Shown in pieces: positions 38,154-45,713 of a DNA stretch of 64,000 nt (position 1 is its first letter; every line of letters begins with the position of its first letter). This stretch comes from Sulfitobacter albidus (GTDB lineage: Bacteria > Pseudomonadota > Alphaproteobacteria > Rhodobacterales > Rhodobacteraceae): the NCBI RefSeq assembly GCF_018200035.1, contig NZ_CP073581.1, positions 2,724,501 to 2,788,500 on the forward strand, in the 5' to 3' direction. The translations under genes were made by a program, and so were the position numbers. Below the pieces are notes generated by a model, which saw only the letters and a list, made by a program, of their open reading frames with translations, did no database searches and was not told the origin of the DNA.

Positions 38154-38308
38154 CCCTCGGATCCCTTACCGCTGTCTTGCTCGCGCAATTGGTCAAGCAG
38201 ATCCTTGAACCTGTCGGGAATGCCCTCCTCGACAGTCTCATTGTACACGCGGCGAAGGTTCTCGTCGATGATCCCCTCGCTCGGCTTTTTCTCGTCCTGA
38301 TCGACCAT
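38150..38308 (-). CDS. nepR: NepR anti-sigma factor (52 residues)
   Basis: Translating the minus strand from the ATG at 38308 gives a 52-residue protein with the NepR core IIDENLRRVYNETVEEGIPD followed by RFKDLLDQLREQ. NepR binds EcfG and is captured by phosphorylated PhyR under stress. Its stop overlaps the EcfG start (ATGA), as expected for stoichiometric co-expression. The ribosome site is weak (AGG). The EcfG-type promoter in the gap upstream should make the operon autoregulated. Confidence 0.93.
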   Translation of the reverse strand: MVDQDEKKPSEGIIDENLRRVYNETVEEGIPDRFKDLLDQLREQDSGKGSEG

Positions 38309-38354
38309 TTGGTATTCTGCCTAGAAAAAAGTTACGATTTATCGCCCACCATTC

Positions 38355-38380
38355 GGAACCGAACGCAGCGATCCTACGTT
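38355..38380 (+). promoter_or_regulatory. EcfG-type promoter of phyR
   Basis: GGAAC (38355-38359), 17 bases, CGTT (38377-38380) is an exact match to the EcfG consensus, 36 bases before the phyR start codon. It shares its DNA with the reverse-strand promoter at 38362-38387. Confidence 0.85.
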
Positions 38381-38387
38381 TGGTTCC
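38362..38387 (-). promoter_or_regulatory. EcfG-type promoter of nepR-ecfG
   Basis: On the minus strand GGAAC (38383-38387), 17 bases, CGTT (38362-38365) is an exact consensus match 53 bases before the nepR start. It interlocks with the phyR promoter: the outer arms GGAACC and GGTTCC form an inverted repeat spanning 38355-38387. Confidence 0.85.
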
Positions 38388-38416
38388 GGTAAAGTTAGAA
38401 AAAAGGGCTTAAGGCC

Positions 38417-39226
38417 ATGAACGACGAATCCACCGCCACCCCAATCAGCGATCAGTTGGCGACACATCTGCCCTACCTGCGCCGCTTCGCGCGGGCGCTG
38501 ACGGGCAGTCAGGCAAGCGGCGACAACTTCGCGGCTGCGGCACTTGAGGCCATTCTGACGGATCGCTCGGTTCTTGACGGCGTTGACGTGAAAACCGGGC
38601 TGTTCCGGGTTCTTTACGGGATCTGGGCCAGTGCGGGCGCACCCGTCGAAGAAGCGGAGCACGGTGCCCGCGCCAAGGCGCAGCGGCATCTGGCGAAGTT
38701 GACGAATGACAGCCGCGAGGCACTGTTGCTGTTTACCATCGAAGGGTTCAGCTATTCCGACATTGGCGCCATCATCGGGGTCGAGGCGAAAGAGGCTGAA
38801 GAGCTTGTCGATATCGCGCGGCGTGAGATGGCGGACGGCGTTCGCGGTTCGGTCATGATCATCGAGGATGAAGCGATCATCGCGATGGATATCGAAAGCA
38901 TCGTCGCCGATATGGGTCACCGCATCACCGGTATTGCCCGCACCCGCGACGAGGCCGTGCAACTGGCCGGAGACGATCTGCCTGATCTGATCCTTGCGGA
39001 TATTCAACTGGCGGACAACTCGTCCGGCATTGATGCGGTCAATGACATCCTTGGCGCGCATGGTGTACGTCCCGTGATCTTTATCACCGCCTTCCCGGAG
39101 CGGCTGTTGACCGGCGACAAGCCCGAACCAGCCTTCCTGATCTCGAAACCCTACACCGAAGATCAGGTTATCTCTGCCGTATCGCAGGCGATGTTCTTTT
39201 CCTCGACCGAGACACTGCACGCCTGA
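38417..39226 (+). CDS. phyR: PhyR anti-anti-sigma response regulator
   Basis: The 269-residue product joins an N-terminal sigma-like domain (residues 1-140; LPYLRRFARALTGSQASGDN and LFTIEGFSYSDIGAIIGVEA) to a C-terminal receiver (VMIIEDEAIIAMDIESIV, LILADIQL with phosphoacceptor Asp195, and Lys of FLISKPY). On phosphorylation the sigma-like domain opens and sequesters NepR, freeing EcfG. The sigma-like part lacks the DNA-binding function of true sigma factors. It is divergent from nepR-ecfG and preceded by its own EcfG-type promoter, giving positive feedback. Confidence 0.95.
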   Translation: MNDESTATPISDQLATHLPYLRRFARALTGSQASGDNFAAAALEAILTDRSVLDGVDVKTGLFRVLYGIWASAGAPVEEAEHGARAKAQRHLAKLTNDSREALLLFTIEGFSYSDIGAIIGVEAKEAEELVDIARREMADGVRGSVMIIEDEAIIAMDIESIVADMGHRITGIARTRDEAVQLAGDDLPDLILADIQLADNSSGIDAVNDILGAHGVRPVIFITAFPERLLTGDKPEPAFLISKPYTEDQVISAVSQAMFFSSTETLHA

Positions 39227-39256
39227 GAAATCTTTAGGGTTGAATGCGACCGATGT

Positions 39257-39282
39257 GGAACAACCACGTCGGTCGATGCGTT
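39257..39282 (+). promoter_or_regulatory. EcfG-type promoter of the DUF883-like/holin-like pair
   Basis: GGAAC (39257-39261), 17 bases, CGTT (39279-39282) is an exact consensus match 34 bases before the ATG of the DUF883-like gene and 30 bases beyond the phyR stop. It places the next two genes in the general stress regulon. Confidence 0.82.
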
Positions 39283-39316
39283 TGACAGCAATCGAAACAA
39301 CATGTGCGAGGCACCA

Positions 39317-39667
39317 ATGGCGACGAATACTTCCGCTAAGAACGGCCGTGGCAGTGACGTGACTGTCGACGACCTCTCCGCCCAGCTGGAACGGGTGAAA
39401 ACCGATCTGTCCGAACTTACCCGCGTGATGGGGGAGCTTGGAACAGCAAAGACCGCGCAAGCGCAGAACGCCGCGCAAGCCAAGGCAGCAGAGCTGCGTG
39501 ACCAGGCCTACGCCACCGCAGAGCACTTGCGGGATAGCAGCGCTGAGAAATTTGCCGACGCGCAAAGTCAGGCGCAGGATTTCGTCCGTACGCAGCCGGC
39601 GACTGCCTTGGGCCTTGCTGCGGGCGCGGGCTTTCTCGTCGGACTGTTGATGACGCAGCGCCGCTGA
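39317..39667 (+). CDS. DUF883 (ElaB/YqjD)-like membrane-tethered protein
   Basis: The 116-residue product has an Ala/Gln/Glu-rich helical middle (residues 20-85, probable coiled coil) and a C-terminal hydrophobic helix with Gly (ATALGLAAGAGFLVGLLMTQ) ending in Arg-Arg. This is the layout of ElaB/YqjD proteins, which are tail-anchored in the inner membrane and bind ribosomes in stationary-phase E. coli. GAGG precedes the ATG at 39317. It overlaps no gene and is followed after one base by the holin-like gene. An EcfG-type promoter lies upstream. Confidence 0.82.
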   Translation: MATNTSAKNGRGSDVTVDDLSAQLERVKTDLSELTRVMGELGTAKTAQAQNAAQAKAAELRDQAYATAEHLRDSSAEKFADAQSQAQDFVRTQPATALGLAAGAGFLVGLLMTQRR

Positions 39668-39668
39668 G

Positions 39669-40037
39669 ATGTTTGACCGGGCACTGGACAAAGCGTCGGC
39701 GTCAGCCAAATCCGCCGCGCGGAATGCTGCGCTCGGCCTGATCGCCGGACTGACCTTCACGGTCGGTCTGGCATTTCTGACCGTTGCAGCGTGGCTGGTG
39801 CTTGCCACGCTGATGCCGCTGTTCCAGGTTGCCGCCATCATCGGTGCCGTCTACGTCGGAATTGCCTGCATCGTGCTGGCTATTCTGCTGACGCGAGGCA
39901 AGGGCACAACGGAGCCCGCGCCTGTCGCATCGCCCCCACCGCCCAGTTTCGACGGGCTTCTTGGGGCATTCATGACGGGGATGAACGCAGGTGCTCAAGC
40001 GCGGAGCGCACGGCATCCAGCAACTGAGCGCTCTTGA
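39669..40037 (+). CDS. Phage-holin-like (YqjE-type) two-helix membrane protein
   Basis: The 122-residue product has two hydrophobic helices (GLIAGLTFTVGLAFLTVAAW and AAIIGAVYVGIACIVLAILL) and a Pro-rich C-terminal segment. It resembles the YqjE/holin-3 group often paired with YqjD/ElaB proteins, as here. There is no lysis cassette, so it is not a phage gene. The last 68 bases overlap the end of a convergent receiver-like gene on the minus strand. It is co-transcribed with the preceding gene, probably under EcfG control. Confidence 0.78.
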   Translation: MFDRALDKASASAKSAARNAALGLIAGLTFTVGLAFLTVAAWLVLATLMPLFQVAAIIGAVYVGIACIVLAILLTRGKGTTEPAPVASPPPPSFDGLLGAFMTGMNAGAQARSARHPATERS

Positions 40038-40356
40038 ATGGTTTGCTCACAACGCGCAGCGGTAGTTCCGGGAATGTCGCATTCTCGGTCGGGCGCTCCG
40101 TGATCAGTACGGCACCGGCAATCTCTGCCTGCTTAACCATGGGCACCAACGGCCTAAAGCTGTCAGGATCGGTCGAGACGATGATGATCCGCGGCCCCCG
40201 CGTTGCCTCAAGCGCTTGCGAAAGGTCTTCAAGGGCGCCCACGATAACGACGGTCCACCCCTTATAGCTACGCAAAAGCATTTCCTGAATGTCCATGCGG
40301 ACAACAGGATCTGCCTCGAAAATCAAGAAGGTCGCGGTTTGGGTCTGAGTGCTCAT
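39970..40356 (-). CDS. Receiver-like protein lacking the usual phosphoacceptor Asp
   Basis: The 128-residue product has the alpha/beta receiver pattern: ATFLIFEADPVVRMDIQEML at the N-terminus, PRIIIVSTDPDSF where the phosphoacceptor strand should end, AGAVLITERP, and the conserved Lys of LRVVSKPFKS. Only one of the two N-terminal acidic residues is kept. Ser stands at the usual Asp position, with an Asp two residues later. It may be a phosphorylation-independent or non-canonical receiver. A GTG two codons upstream (40362) is an alternative start. It is convergent with the holin-like gene, overlapping it by 68 bases. Confidence 0.75.
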   Translation of the reverse strand: MSTQTQTATFLIFEADPVVRMDIQEMLLRSYKGWTVVIVGALEDLSQALEATRGPRIIIVSTDPDSFRPLVPMVKQAEIAGAVLITERPTENATFPELPLRVVSKPFKSAQLLDAVRSALEHLRSSPS

Positions 40357-40423
40357 TGACACTCTGTAACAAGCGCCCAGACAACGATCTATAAACTACG
40401 ACATACGGAGGCGTTGTTCTTTC

Positions 40424-41152
40424 ATGACGACATTGTGCAAGTACTGCCCCCTTAATCAGAAGGATGCATTTCAAACTCTCAAGAAGGAAGAGCTTGAATA
40501 CATGCAGAAATTCAAGGTTGGAGAGTTGGCCGTTGACCCGGGCACTCCGATCCTGATGCAAGGGTCCATGGCGCCACAATTGTTTACAGTGCTTTCGGGG
40601 ATGGGTATCCGCGAAAGACATCTCAAAACCGGGGCGAAACAGGTCATTAACTTTGTCTTTCCCGGGGATTTCATCGGCCTTCAGGCGGGTTTGCTGGGGG
40701 AAATGGGGCATTCGGTAGAAGCGCGCACGCAGATGCGGCTGTGCGTTTTCAATCGGTCCGAATTCTTCAGCTTCTTTCGCAACCACCCCGAACGCGCCTT
40801 CGATCTGACGTGGCTTGCCGCCATGGAAGAGCATTTCCTTGGAGAGACATTGGCGACGGTGGGCCAGCGCAGCGCGCTTCAGGCGATTGCTTGGGCGATG
40901 GTCAAGATCTTTCAGCGTGGCGAGGCGCTCGGTATGGTGCGCAACAACACATTGGATTTGCCCTACACGCAGCGCGACGTGGCCGATGCATTGGGTCTGT
41001 CGCTGGTTCACACCAACAAGACACTGGGCCGTTTGAAAGAACGCCAGCTCGCCTCATGGTCGGATCGCACCCTGCAAATCAACGACTTGGAAAATCTCGC
41101 CGAAGTTGCCATGACCGAGCTCAAACCCTATCAGCCGCGCCCATTTCTGTAA
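40424..41152 (+). CDS. Crp/Fnr family transcriptional regulator
   Basis: The 242-residue product has an N-terminal cyclic-nucleotide-binding-type barrel (FTVLSGMGIRERHLKTGAKQ, FVFPGDFIGLQAGLLGEMGH) and a C-terminal winged helix-turn-helix (LPYTQRDVADALGLSLVHTN followed by KTLGRLKERQL). Cys5 and Cys8 form a CxxC at the N-terminus and Cys107 or so lies in the barrel. It lacks the full four-cysteine set of FNR, so a 4Fe-4S oxygen sensor role is doubtful. A GGAGG site precedes the ATG. It shares a 67-base gap with the divergent receiver-like gene. Targets are unknown. Confidence 0.9.
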   Translation: MTTLCKYCPLNQKDAFQTLKKEELEYMQKFKVGELAVDPGTPILMQGSMAPQLFTVLSGMGIRERHLKTGAKQVINFVFPGDFIGLQAGLLGEMGHSVEARTQMRLCVFNRSEFFSFFRNHPERAFDLTWLAAMEEHFLGETLATVGQRSALQAIAWAMVKIFQRGEALGMVRNNTLDLPYTQRDVADALGLSLVHTNKTLGRLKERQLASWSDRTLQINDLENLAEVAMTELKPYQPRPFL

Positions 41153-41155
41153 GGT

Positions 41156-42106
41156 TCAGGGCAGCGGACTGCCGGGGGTGGCATCAACGATGTCCTCCGG
41201 TTCTGCAGTAGGACCTTCCTCAAACGGTGATACGCTCTCCGCGACGATAACGCCGTAGACCACTTTTTCGACCTGAATGTTCACAACGGCACCCAGGAGG
41301 ATCAGAAAGCTGCTGATCCAGAGCCAGACGAGCATGGCAATCACCGCCCCGATCGAGCCATACACCTGATTGTAGTTGCCGAAATTCGCTACGTAGTAGG
41401 AAAACGCGACCGAGAGCGCAGCCCAGCTGATGACGGCGAAAACGGCTCCGGGTCGCAGCGCCCGATGTTCGGGCTGTCCGCGGTTCGGGCCAAATCGGTA
41501 AAGCACGATGACCCCGGCCAGCAACACCGTTACCGCAATTGTCCAGCGCAGCAGTTCCGCCAGCACGGTGCCGACCCAGCCCAGCGGAAAGAAGGCCAGC
41601 ACAATCGGTGCAACGACCAATGTGATCAATGAGACCACACCCACGCCGACCAATGCCAGTGTCAGCAACAACGCACGCAGATAATGTGACGCGGTCGCGC
41701 GGTTCTGCTCTCCGTAAACGGCGTTGAGGCCTGTCATCATCGCAGCGACCCCCGCGCGCGCCGACCAAAGCGCCAGAAAGATCGACACCGCCCCGGCCCA
41801 CCCGAGGCGATCCGGGCTGGTTGTTACAAGGCTCACGATCTGCGCATTGAAAATCTTGTAGACATCGTCGGGCAGCAGGCCCCGCATCTCTTCCAGTTGG
41901 GCAATGACAACTGCCGGATCGGCGATCAGGCTCATGACAGCGATCAGCGCAGCGATCGCCGGAAAAAGCGACAGCATTCCGAAAAATCCAACGCCCGCCG
42001 AGATCAGCGCGAGGTTCGTATCCCCAATCTGGCGAAAGCCACCGACAAGCCCGCGCCACAAAAGGCGCAGGCTCCATGTCTTTTCCGGGGCATCGGTGGC
42101 TGTCAC
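41156..42106 (-). CDS. YihY/BrkB family inner-membrane protein
   Basis: The 316-residue product has about six membrane helices (ALISAGVGFFGMLSLFPAIA, AVSIFLALWSARAGVAAMMT, RALLLTLALVGVGVVSLITL, and others). The conserved ALWSARAGVAAMMTGLNAVY is diagnostic of YihY/BrkB proteins (once thought to be RNase BN). Their biochemical role is unresolved. It overlaps the FNT gene stop by ATGA, so both come from one transcript. It ends three bases from the convergent Crp/Fnr gene with no terminator between. Confidence 0.9.
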   Translation of the reverse strand: MTATDAPEKTWSLRLLWRGLVGGFRQIGDTNLALISAGVGFFGMLSLFPAIAALIAVMSLIADPAVVIAQLEEMRGLLPDDVYKIFNAQIVSLVTTSPDRLGWAGAVSIFLALWSARAGVAAMMTGLNAVYGEQNRATASHYLRALLLTLALVGVGVVSLITLVVAPIVLAFFPLGWVGTVLAELLRWTIAVTVLLAGVIVLYRFGPNRGQPEHRALRPGAVFAVISWAALSVAFSYYVANFGNYNQVYGSIGAVIAMLVWLWISSFLILLGAVVNIQVEKVVYGVIVAESVSPFEEGPTAEPEDIVDATPGSPLP

Positions 42107-42945
42107 GTGCTCTCCTCAATGTCATCGCGGACCTGTCCCCAGGCCACGAGGGTGAATATCAGCGTTCCACCCACGATGTTACCCGCCAACACCGGCAGAA
42201 AGAACCCCGTCAACGCGGACCAAAGCCCAAGACTGCCGTCAAGCATCAGCACGGCCATTTCGACGGATCCCGCAACGATATGCGTAAAATCCCCCGCCGC
42301 GATCAGCCAGGTGAAAATCAGGATCAGGAAGAACGCCGCTTCGCTCGCTTGCGGCAACATCCAGACGATCAGGGCCACGATGATCCCCGCCGGCACGCCG
42401 CGCCAGAAGCTGTCCGTCATGCCCATCCCGGTCGCGTGCTCCGACAGCGCAAATATCGCGGGCAAAAGATCCGCGGGCAGCGCCGGCGTCAGCGTGAAAA
42501 GAGCCGCCGCGCCAAAGGCGCCGATGACATTGGCGAACAACACGATCCCCCACAGCCGCATCATGCAGCCGAACACATACCAGCTGCGGCGATGCATGAA
42601 CGGCAGCACCGTGGTGATGGTGTTCTCGGTAAACAGTTGCATCCGCCCCATGATCACCGCAAGGAAGCCAAGGCTATAGCCAAGGTTTTCGATCAGATAC
42701 CGGTGCGGGCTGTCGGGCAGATACGTGCGAAAGACCGCTTCACCCAATACCGACAGGCTGATGAGGATCCCGGCCGCAATCCCCGACCAGAACAGCGAGC
42801 GTTTGGTGCGCGCCAGTTCTTCTTCGCCCTCGCGGCGGATAATTTCATAGATCAGCTTTGGGGAAAGCGAAGCCGCATCCTCGACGGATTTCTCTTCCAT
42901 TTCCTCTTCGCTCATCTGGGCCTTTGCCCCTGTCGGAATGCGCAT
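42103..42945 (-). CDS. Formate/nitrite transporter (FNT) family channel
   Basis: The 280-residue product has a charged N-terminal tail and six membrane helices, with the FNT-type pattern ENTITTVLPFMHRRSWYVFG (the FTENT-like motif) near residue 130 and the conserved aqueduct residues in GDFTHIVAGSVE. It belongs to the long N-tail YfdC-like subgroup rather than classic FocA. Substrate may be formate, nitrite or another small monovalent anion. It is the upstream member of an FNT-YihY pair. Its upstream region (42946-43083) has a TTGAAA box about 50 bases before the start that could be a -35 element. Confidence 0.9.
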   Translation of the reverse strand: MRIPTGAKAQMSEEEMEEKSVEDAASLSPKLIYEIIRREGEEELARTKRSLFWSGIAAGILISLSVLGEAVFRTYLPDSPHRYLIENLGYSLGFLAVIMGRMQLFTENTITTVLPFMHRRSWYVFGCMMRLWGIVLFANVIGAFGAAALFTLTPALPADLLPAIFALSEHATGMGMTDSFWRGVPAGIIVALIVWMLPQASEAAFFLILIFTWLIAAGDFTHIVAGSVEMAVLMLDGSLGLWSALTGFFLPVLAGNIVGGTLIFTLVAWGQVRDDIEEST

Positions 42946-43083
42946 TATCTTTCTCCTGTATTCCGCCTATAAACAAGCGCCCGTGCGGCAGATTTCAAGC
43001 AATCAGCCTGCCATGGACGCGTCGCCGCTTGCGCCCTGCCCTGTCAACGCGTTTCATGGGTCCGAATTACAAAGGTCTACCGC

Positions 43084-44364
43084 ATGAACTCTGTGCTCTC
43101 TGACGCAATCCGCGCCCGTCGCGATGATCTGATCGCCCTCACGCAGGATCTGATCCGCATTCCCACGTTGAACCCTCCCGGGCAGGACTACCGCGCAATT
43201 TGCGAATATCTTGATCGGCGCCTGTCGGCCCATGGGTTTGAGACAACCCTCGTGCGCGCCCATGGCACCCCCGGCGACAGCGAAAAATATCCCCGCTGGA
43301 ACATCGTTGCCCGCCGCGAGGGCGCGCACGGCGGGGACTGCGTGCATTTCAACAGCCACACCGACGTGGTCGAGGTCGGGCGCGGCTGGACGTTTGATCC
43401 CTTCGGCGCCGAGCTGAAGGACGGGCGCATCTACGGGCGCGGGGCCTGCGACATGAAAGGCGGGCTGGCCGCCTCGATCATCGCGGCGGAGGCGTTTATC
43501 GACACCCACCCCGATTTCTGCGGCGCGGTCGAGATTTCGGGCACGGCGGATGAGGAATCAGGCGGCTATGGCGGTGTCGCCTATCTGGCCGAAAAGGGTT
43601 GGTTCGATCCTGCCCGCGTGCAGCACGTCATCATTCCCGAACCACTGAACAAGGATCGGATCTGCCTTGGCCACCGTGGCGGCTGGTGGGCCGAGATCGA
43701 GACAAAGGGCGAGATCGCCCATGGCTCCATGCCATTCCTGGGCGATTGCGCCGTGCGCCACATGGGCGCCGTGCTACAGGAGTTCGAGAACAAGCTGTTC
43801 CCGGCCATGGCGGCGCGGACTACCGACATGCCCGTGGTCCCCGAAGGCGCGCGCAGCAGCACAATGAACATCAACGCAATCCACGGCGGCCAACCCGAGA
43901 ACGCTCCTGATTTCGACGGTCTGCCCGCCCATTGCGTACCCGACAGCTGCCGTATCACCATCGACCGGCGCTTTCTGGTCGAAGAACCGCTCGATCAGGT
44001 GCGGGGCGAGGTGACGGCCCTGCTCGAAGGGTTGCGCGACACCCGTGCCGATTTTGACTATGAGATTACCGAGCTGAATTCAGTGCTGCCCTCGATGACG
44101 GACCGCGATGCACCGGTGGTGCAGACCGTCGCCGCCGCGATCACCGATGTGATGGGAAAGGCACCGGAATACGTCGCCTCCCCCGGCACCTACGATCAGA
44201 AACACATCGACCGGATCGGCAAGCTCAAGAACTGTATCGCCTACGGGCCGGGTGTGCTGGAGCTGGCGCATAAGCCCGACGAATGGATCGGCGTGGACGA
44301 TATGCTCGACAGTGCCTGTGTGATGGGAGCGGCGCTGGAGACGCTGCTGCTGCCGCGCGACTAG
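43084..44364 (+). CDS. M20-family ArgE/DapE-like deacylase
   Basis: The 426-residue cytosolic metallohydrolase shows all zinc ligands: HFNSHTDVVEVG (His), GRGACDMKGGLAASI (bridging Asp), GTADEESGGYGG (catalytic Glu pair), then an Asp/Glu site near IIPEPLNKDRICLGHRGGWW, and the C-terminal His in YVASPGTYDQKHIDRIGK. The dimerisation domain lies between. Family members remove acyl groups from amino acids (acetylornithine, succinyl-diaminopimelate, N-acyl amino acids). The exact substrate cannot be assigned. Its last four bases overlap the convergent Hsp70-like gene. Confidence 0.88.
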   Translation: MNSVLSDAIRARRDDLIALTQDLIRIPTLNPPGQDYRAICEYLDRRLSAHGFETTLVRAHGTPGDSEKYPRWNIVARREGAHGGDCVHFNSHTDVVEVGRGWTFDPFGAELKDGRIYGRGACDMKGGLAASIIAAEAFIDTHPDFCGAVEISGTADEESGGYGGVAYLAEKGWFDPARVQHVIIPEPLNKDRICLGHRGGWWAEIETKGEIAHGSMPFLGDCAVRHMGAVLQEFENKLFPAMAARTTDMPVVPEGARSSTMNINAIHGGQPENAPDFDGLPAHCVPDSCRITIDRRFLVEEPLDQVRGEVTALLEGLRDTRADFDYEITELNSVLPSMTDRDAPVVQTVAAAITDVMGKAPEYVASPGTYDQKHIDRIGKLKNCIAYGPGVLELAHKPDEWIGVDDMLDSACVMGAALETLLLPRD

Positions 44365-45586
44365 GCGGCGGCAACCGCAAGCCCGTCCACAATGGCGGTA
44401 AGTGCCGCATCACGGTGCATCTGCGCCTGCGGCAGGCGCGCGGCGATGGTCTGCTCGACCACCCCCATCAGGCTGGAGCCGCCGACCATCACCGCGTGAG
44501 TGACCGCGCCGGGCGCCACACCTGCGTCCTCGATCGTTTGCACCGCCGCCGTCCCAATGTCCGCGACCAATGCGCCCAGCGTGATGGCCAGATCGGTTGG
44601 CGCCAGACGCACGGCCAGATCCCGTTCGATCACCGCCAAATCGACCAATCCGCCGCCACCTTCATTCGCGGTGATCTTGCCCGCCTCGACGGCAAAGGCG
44701 ACATCGTGGCCCAAACGCTCTTCGAGCACCTGCAGCAGGCGACCCATGGCGACGGGCTCAACCGCGTGTTGGGTCAGGTCGCGGGCCAGGCGGATATGTT
44801 CGGGGGCGTAGAGAAACGGGATCTTGGCCCATGTGGCCAGATCATTGAATATCGTGGCGGGCGCCGCGTGGGTGTCATCGCCAAAGGCGTGGCGTACCTG
44901 CCCGCCCCGGCCCAGCAGCGGCATCGCGTGATCAAGGCTGAGCGCGCGGTCAAAATCGGTCCCGCCAAGGCGGATGCCATGGCTGTGCACGATCTCAAGC
45001 CCCCGTTCACCCTTCCGGAAAAGCGTGAAATCCGAGGTGCCCCCACCGATATCCACGACAAGCCCCAGATCACCGGGCGACAGCTTGGCCGCACTGCCGC
45101 GTGCGGCGGCCTCGGGCTCATACATGAAATTCACGCAGGTGAACCCCGCGCGCGCGTAAGCCTCGCGCAGATCGACCTCGGCGCGGGCGTCGCGGGCGGG
45201 GTCGGGGTGAAACCGCACCGGGCGGCCCGACAGCACCGCATCAAATCTCTGCCCCGTCTCGGCCTCTGCCGCGGCCTTGAGCCTTGCTAAAAACCGGCCC
45301 ACGATGTCGATGAAATCAAGCCGCTCGCCCAGCAGCGTGCGGCGTTCGCGCATCAAGGGGTCCCCAAAAGGCTCTTGAGCGCGCGCATGTAGCGGCCCTC
45401 GTCCCCGGCCAACAGCGCTTCGCCCGCCGCGATGCCGATCCGCATCACCCGTGCGTCGAAATCAAAGAACACCGCCGTGGGCAGCGTATCACCGCCCGGC
45501 TCCAGCGCGATGCGGCGCACGGCGCCGTCCTGCCAGACCGCCGCCGCTGAATTGGAGGTTCCAAAATCCACCCCGAGTGTCGCCAT
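44361..45586 (-). pseudogene. Hsp70-family (YegD-like) protein, frameshifted
   Basis: Corrected by one base, the gene would give about 408 residues. The N-terminal 77 residues (MATLGVDFGTSNSAAAVWQD, phosphate-binding loop) stop at a TGA at 45353-45355. The rest continues one frame over (LGLVVDIGGGTSDFTLFRKG, THAVMVGGSSLMGVVEQTIA). The joint falls in GGGGACCCC at 45357-45365, where one more C restores the familiar LGTPLMRERR. It has an ATPase domain but no substrate-binding lid, as in YegD-type chaperone-like proteins of unknown role. A TGATG re-start could allow two polypeptides, but a single fused protein is more likely. Confidence 0.82.
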
Positions 45587-45713
45587 TGCCCCGCTCCCCT
45601 TGCGTCAAGATCCGCCGGGCTATCCCAGCGACCCGCCTGCCGCAAGGTTTAACCTAGCCAGCGCGCGCGCCCTCGCCTAACCTGATTGCAACAACAGACA
45701 GGGAGACACCCCA

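Noticed and set aside
38339..39841. 500-codon minus-strand open frame across phyR
   Set aside because: It runs antisense to phyR and through its promoter and the next gene. It has no recognisable motifs or ribosome site.
39669..40037. Prophage suggested by a holin-like gene
   Set aside because: There is no lysozyme, portal, capsid or integrase gene nearby. The gene is paired with a DUF883-like gene under an EcfG promoter, as in non-phage YqjD/YqjE pairs.
44361..45356. Separate second gene starting at the TGATG junction of the Hsp70-like locus
   Set aside because: The downstream part begins in the middle of the ATPase fold, and homology continues across the junction if one base is added, so a frameshift fits better.
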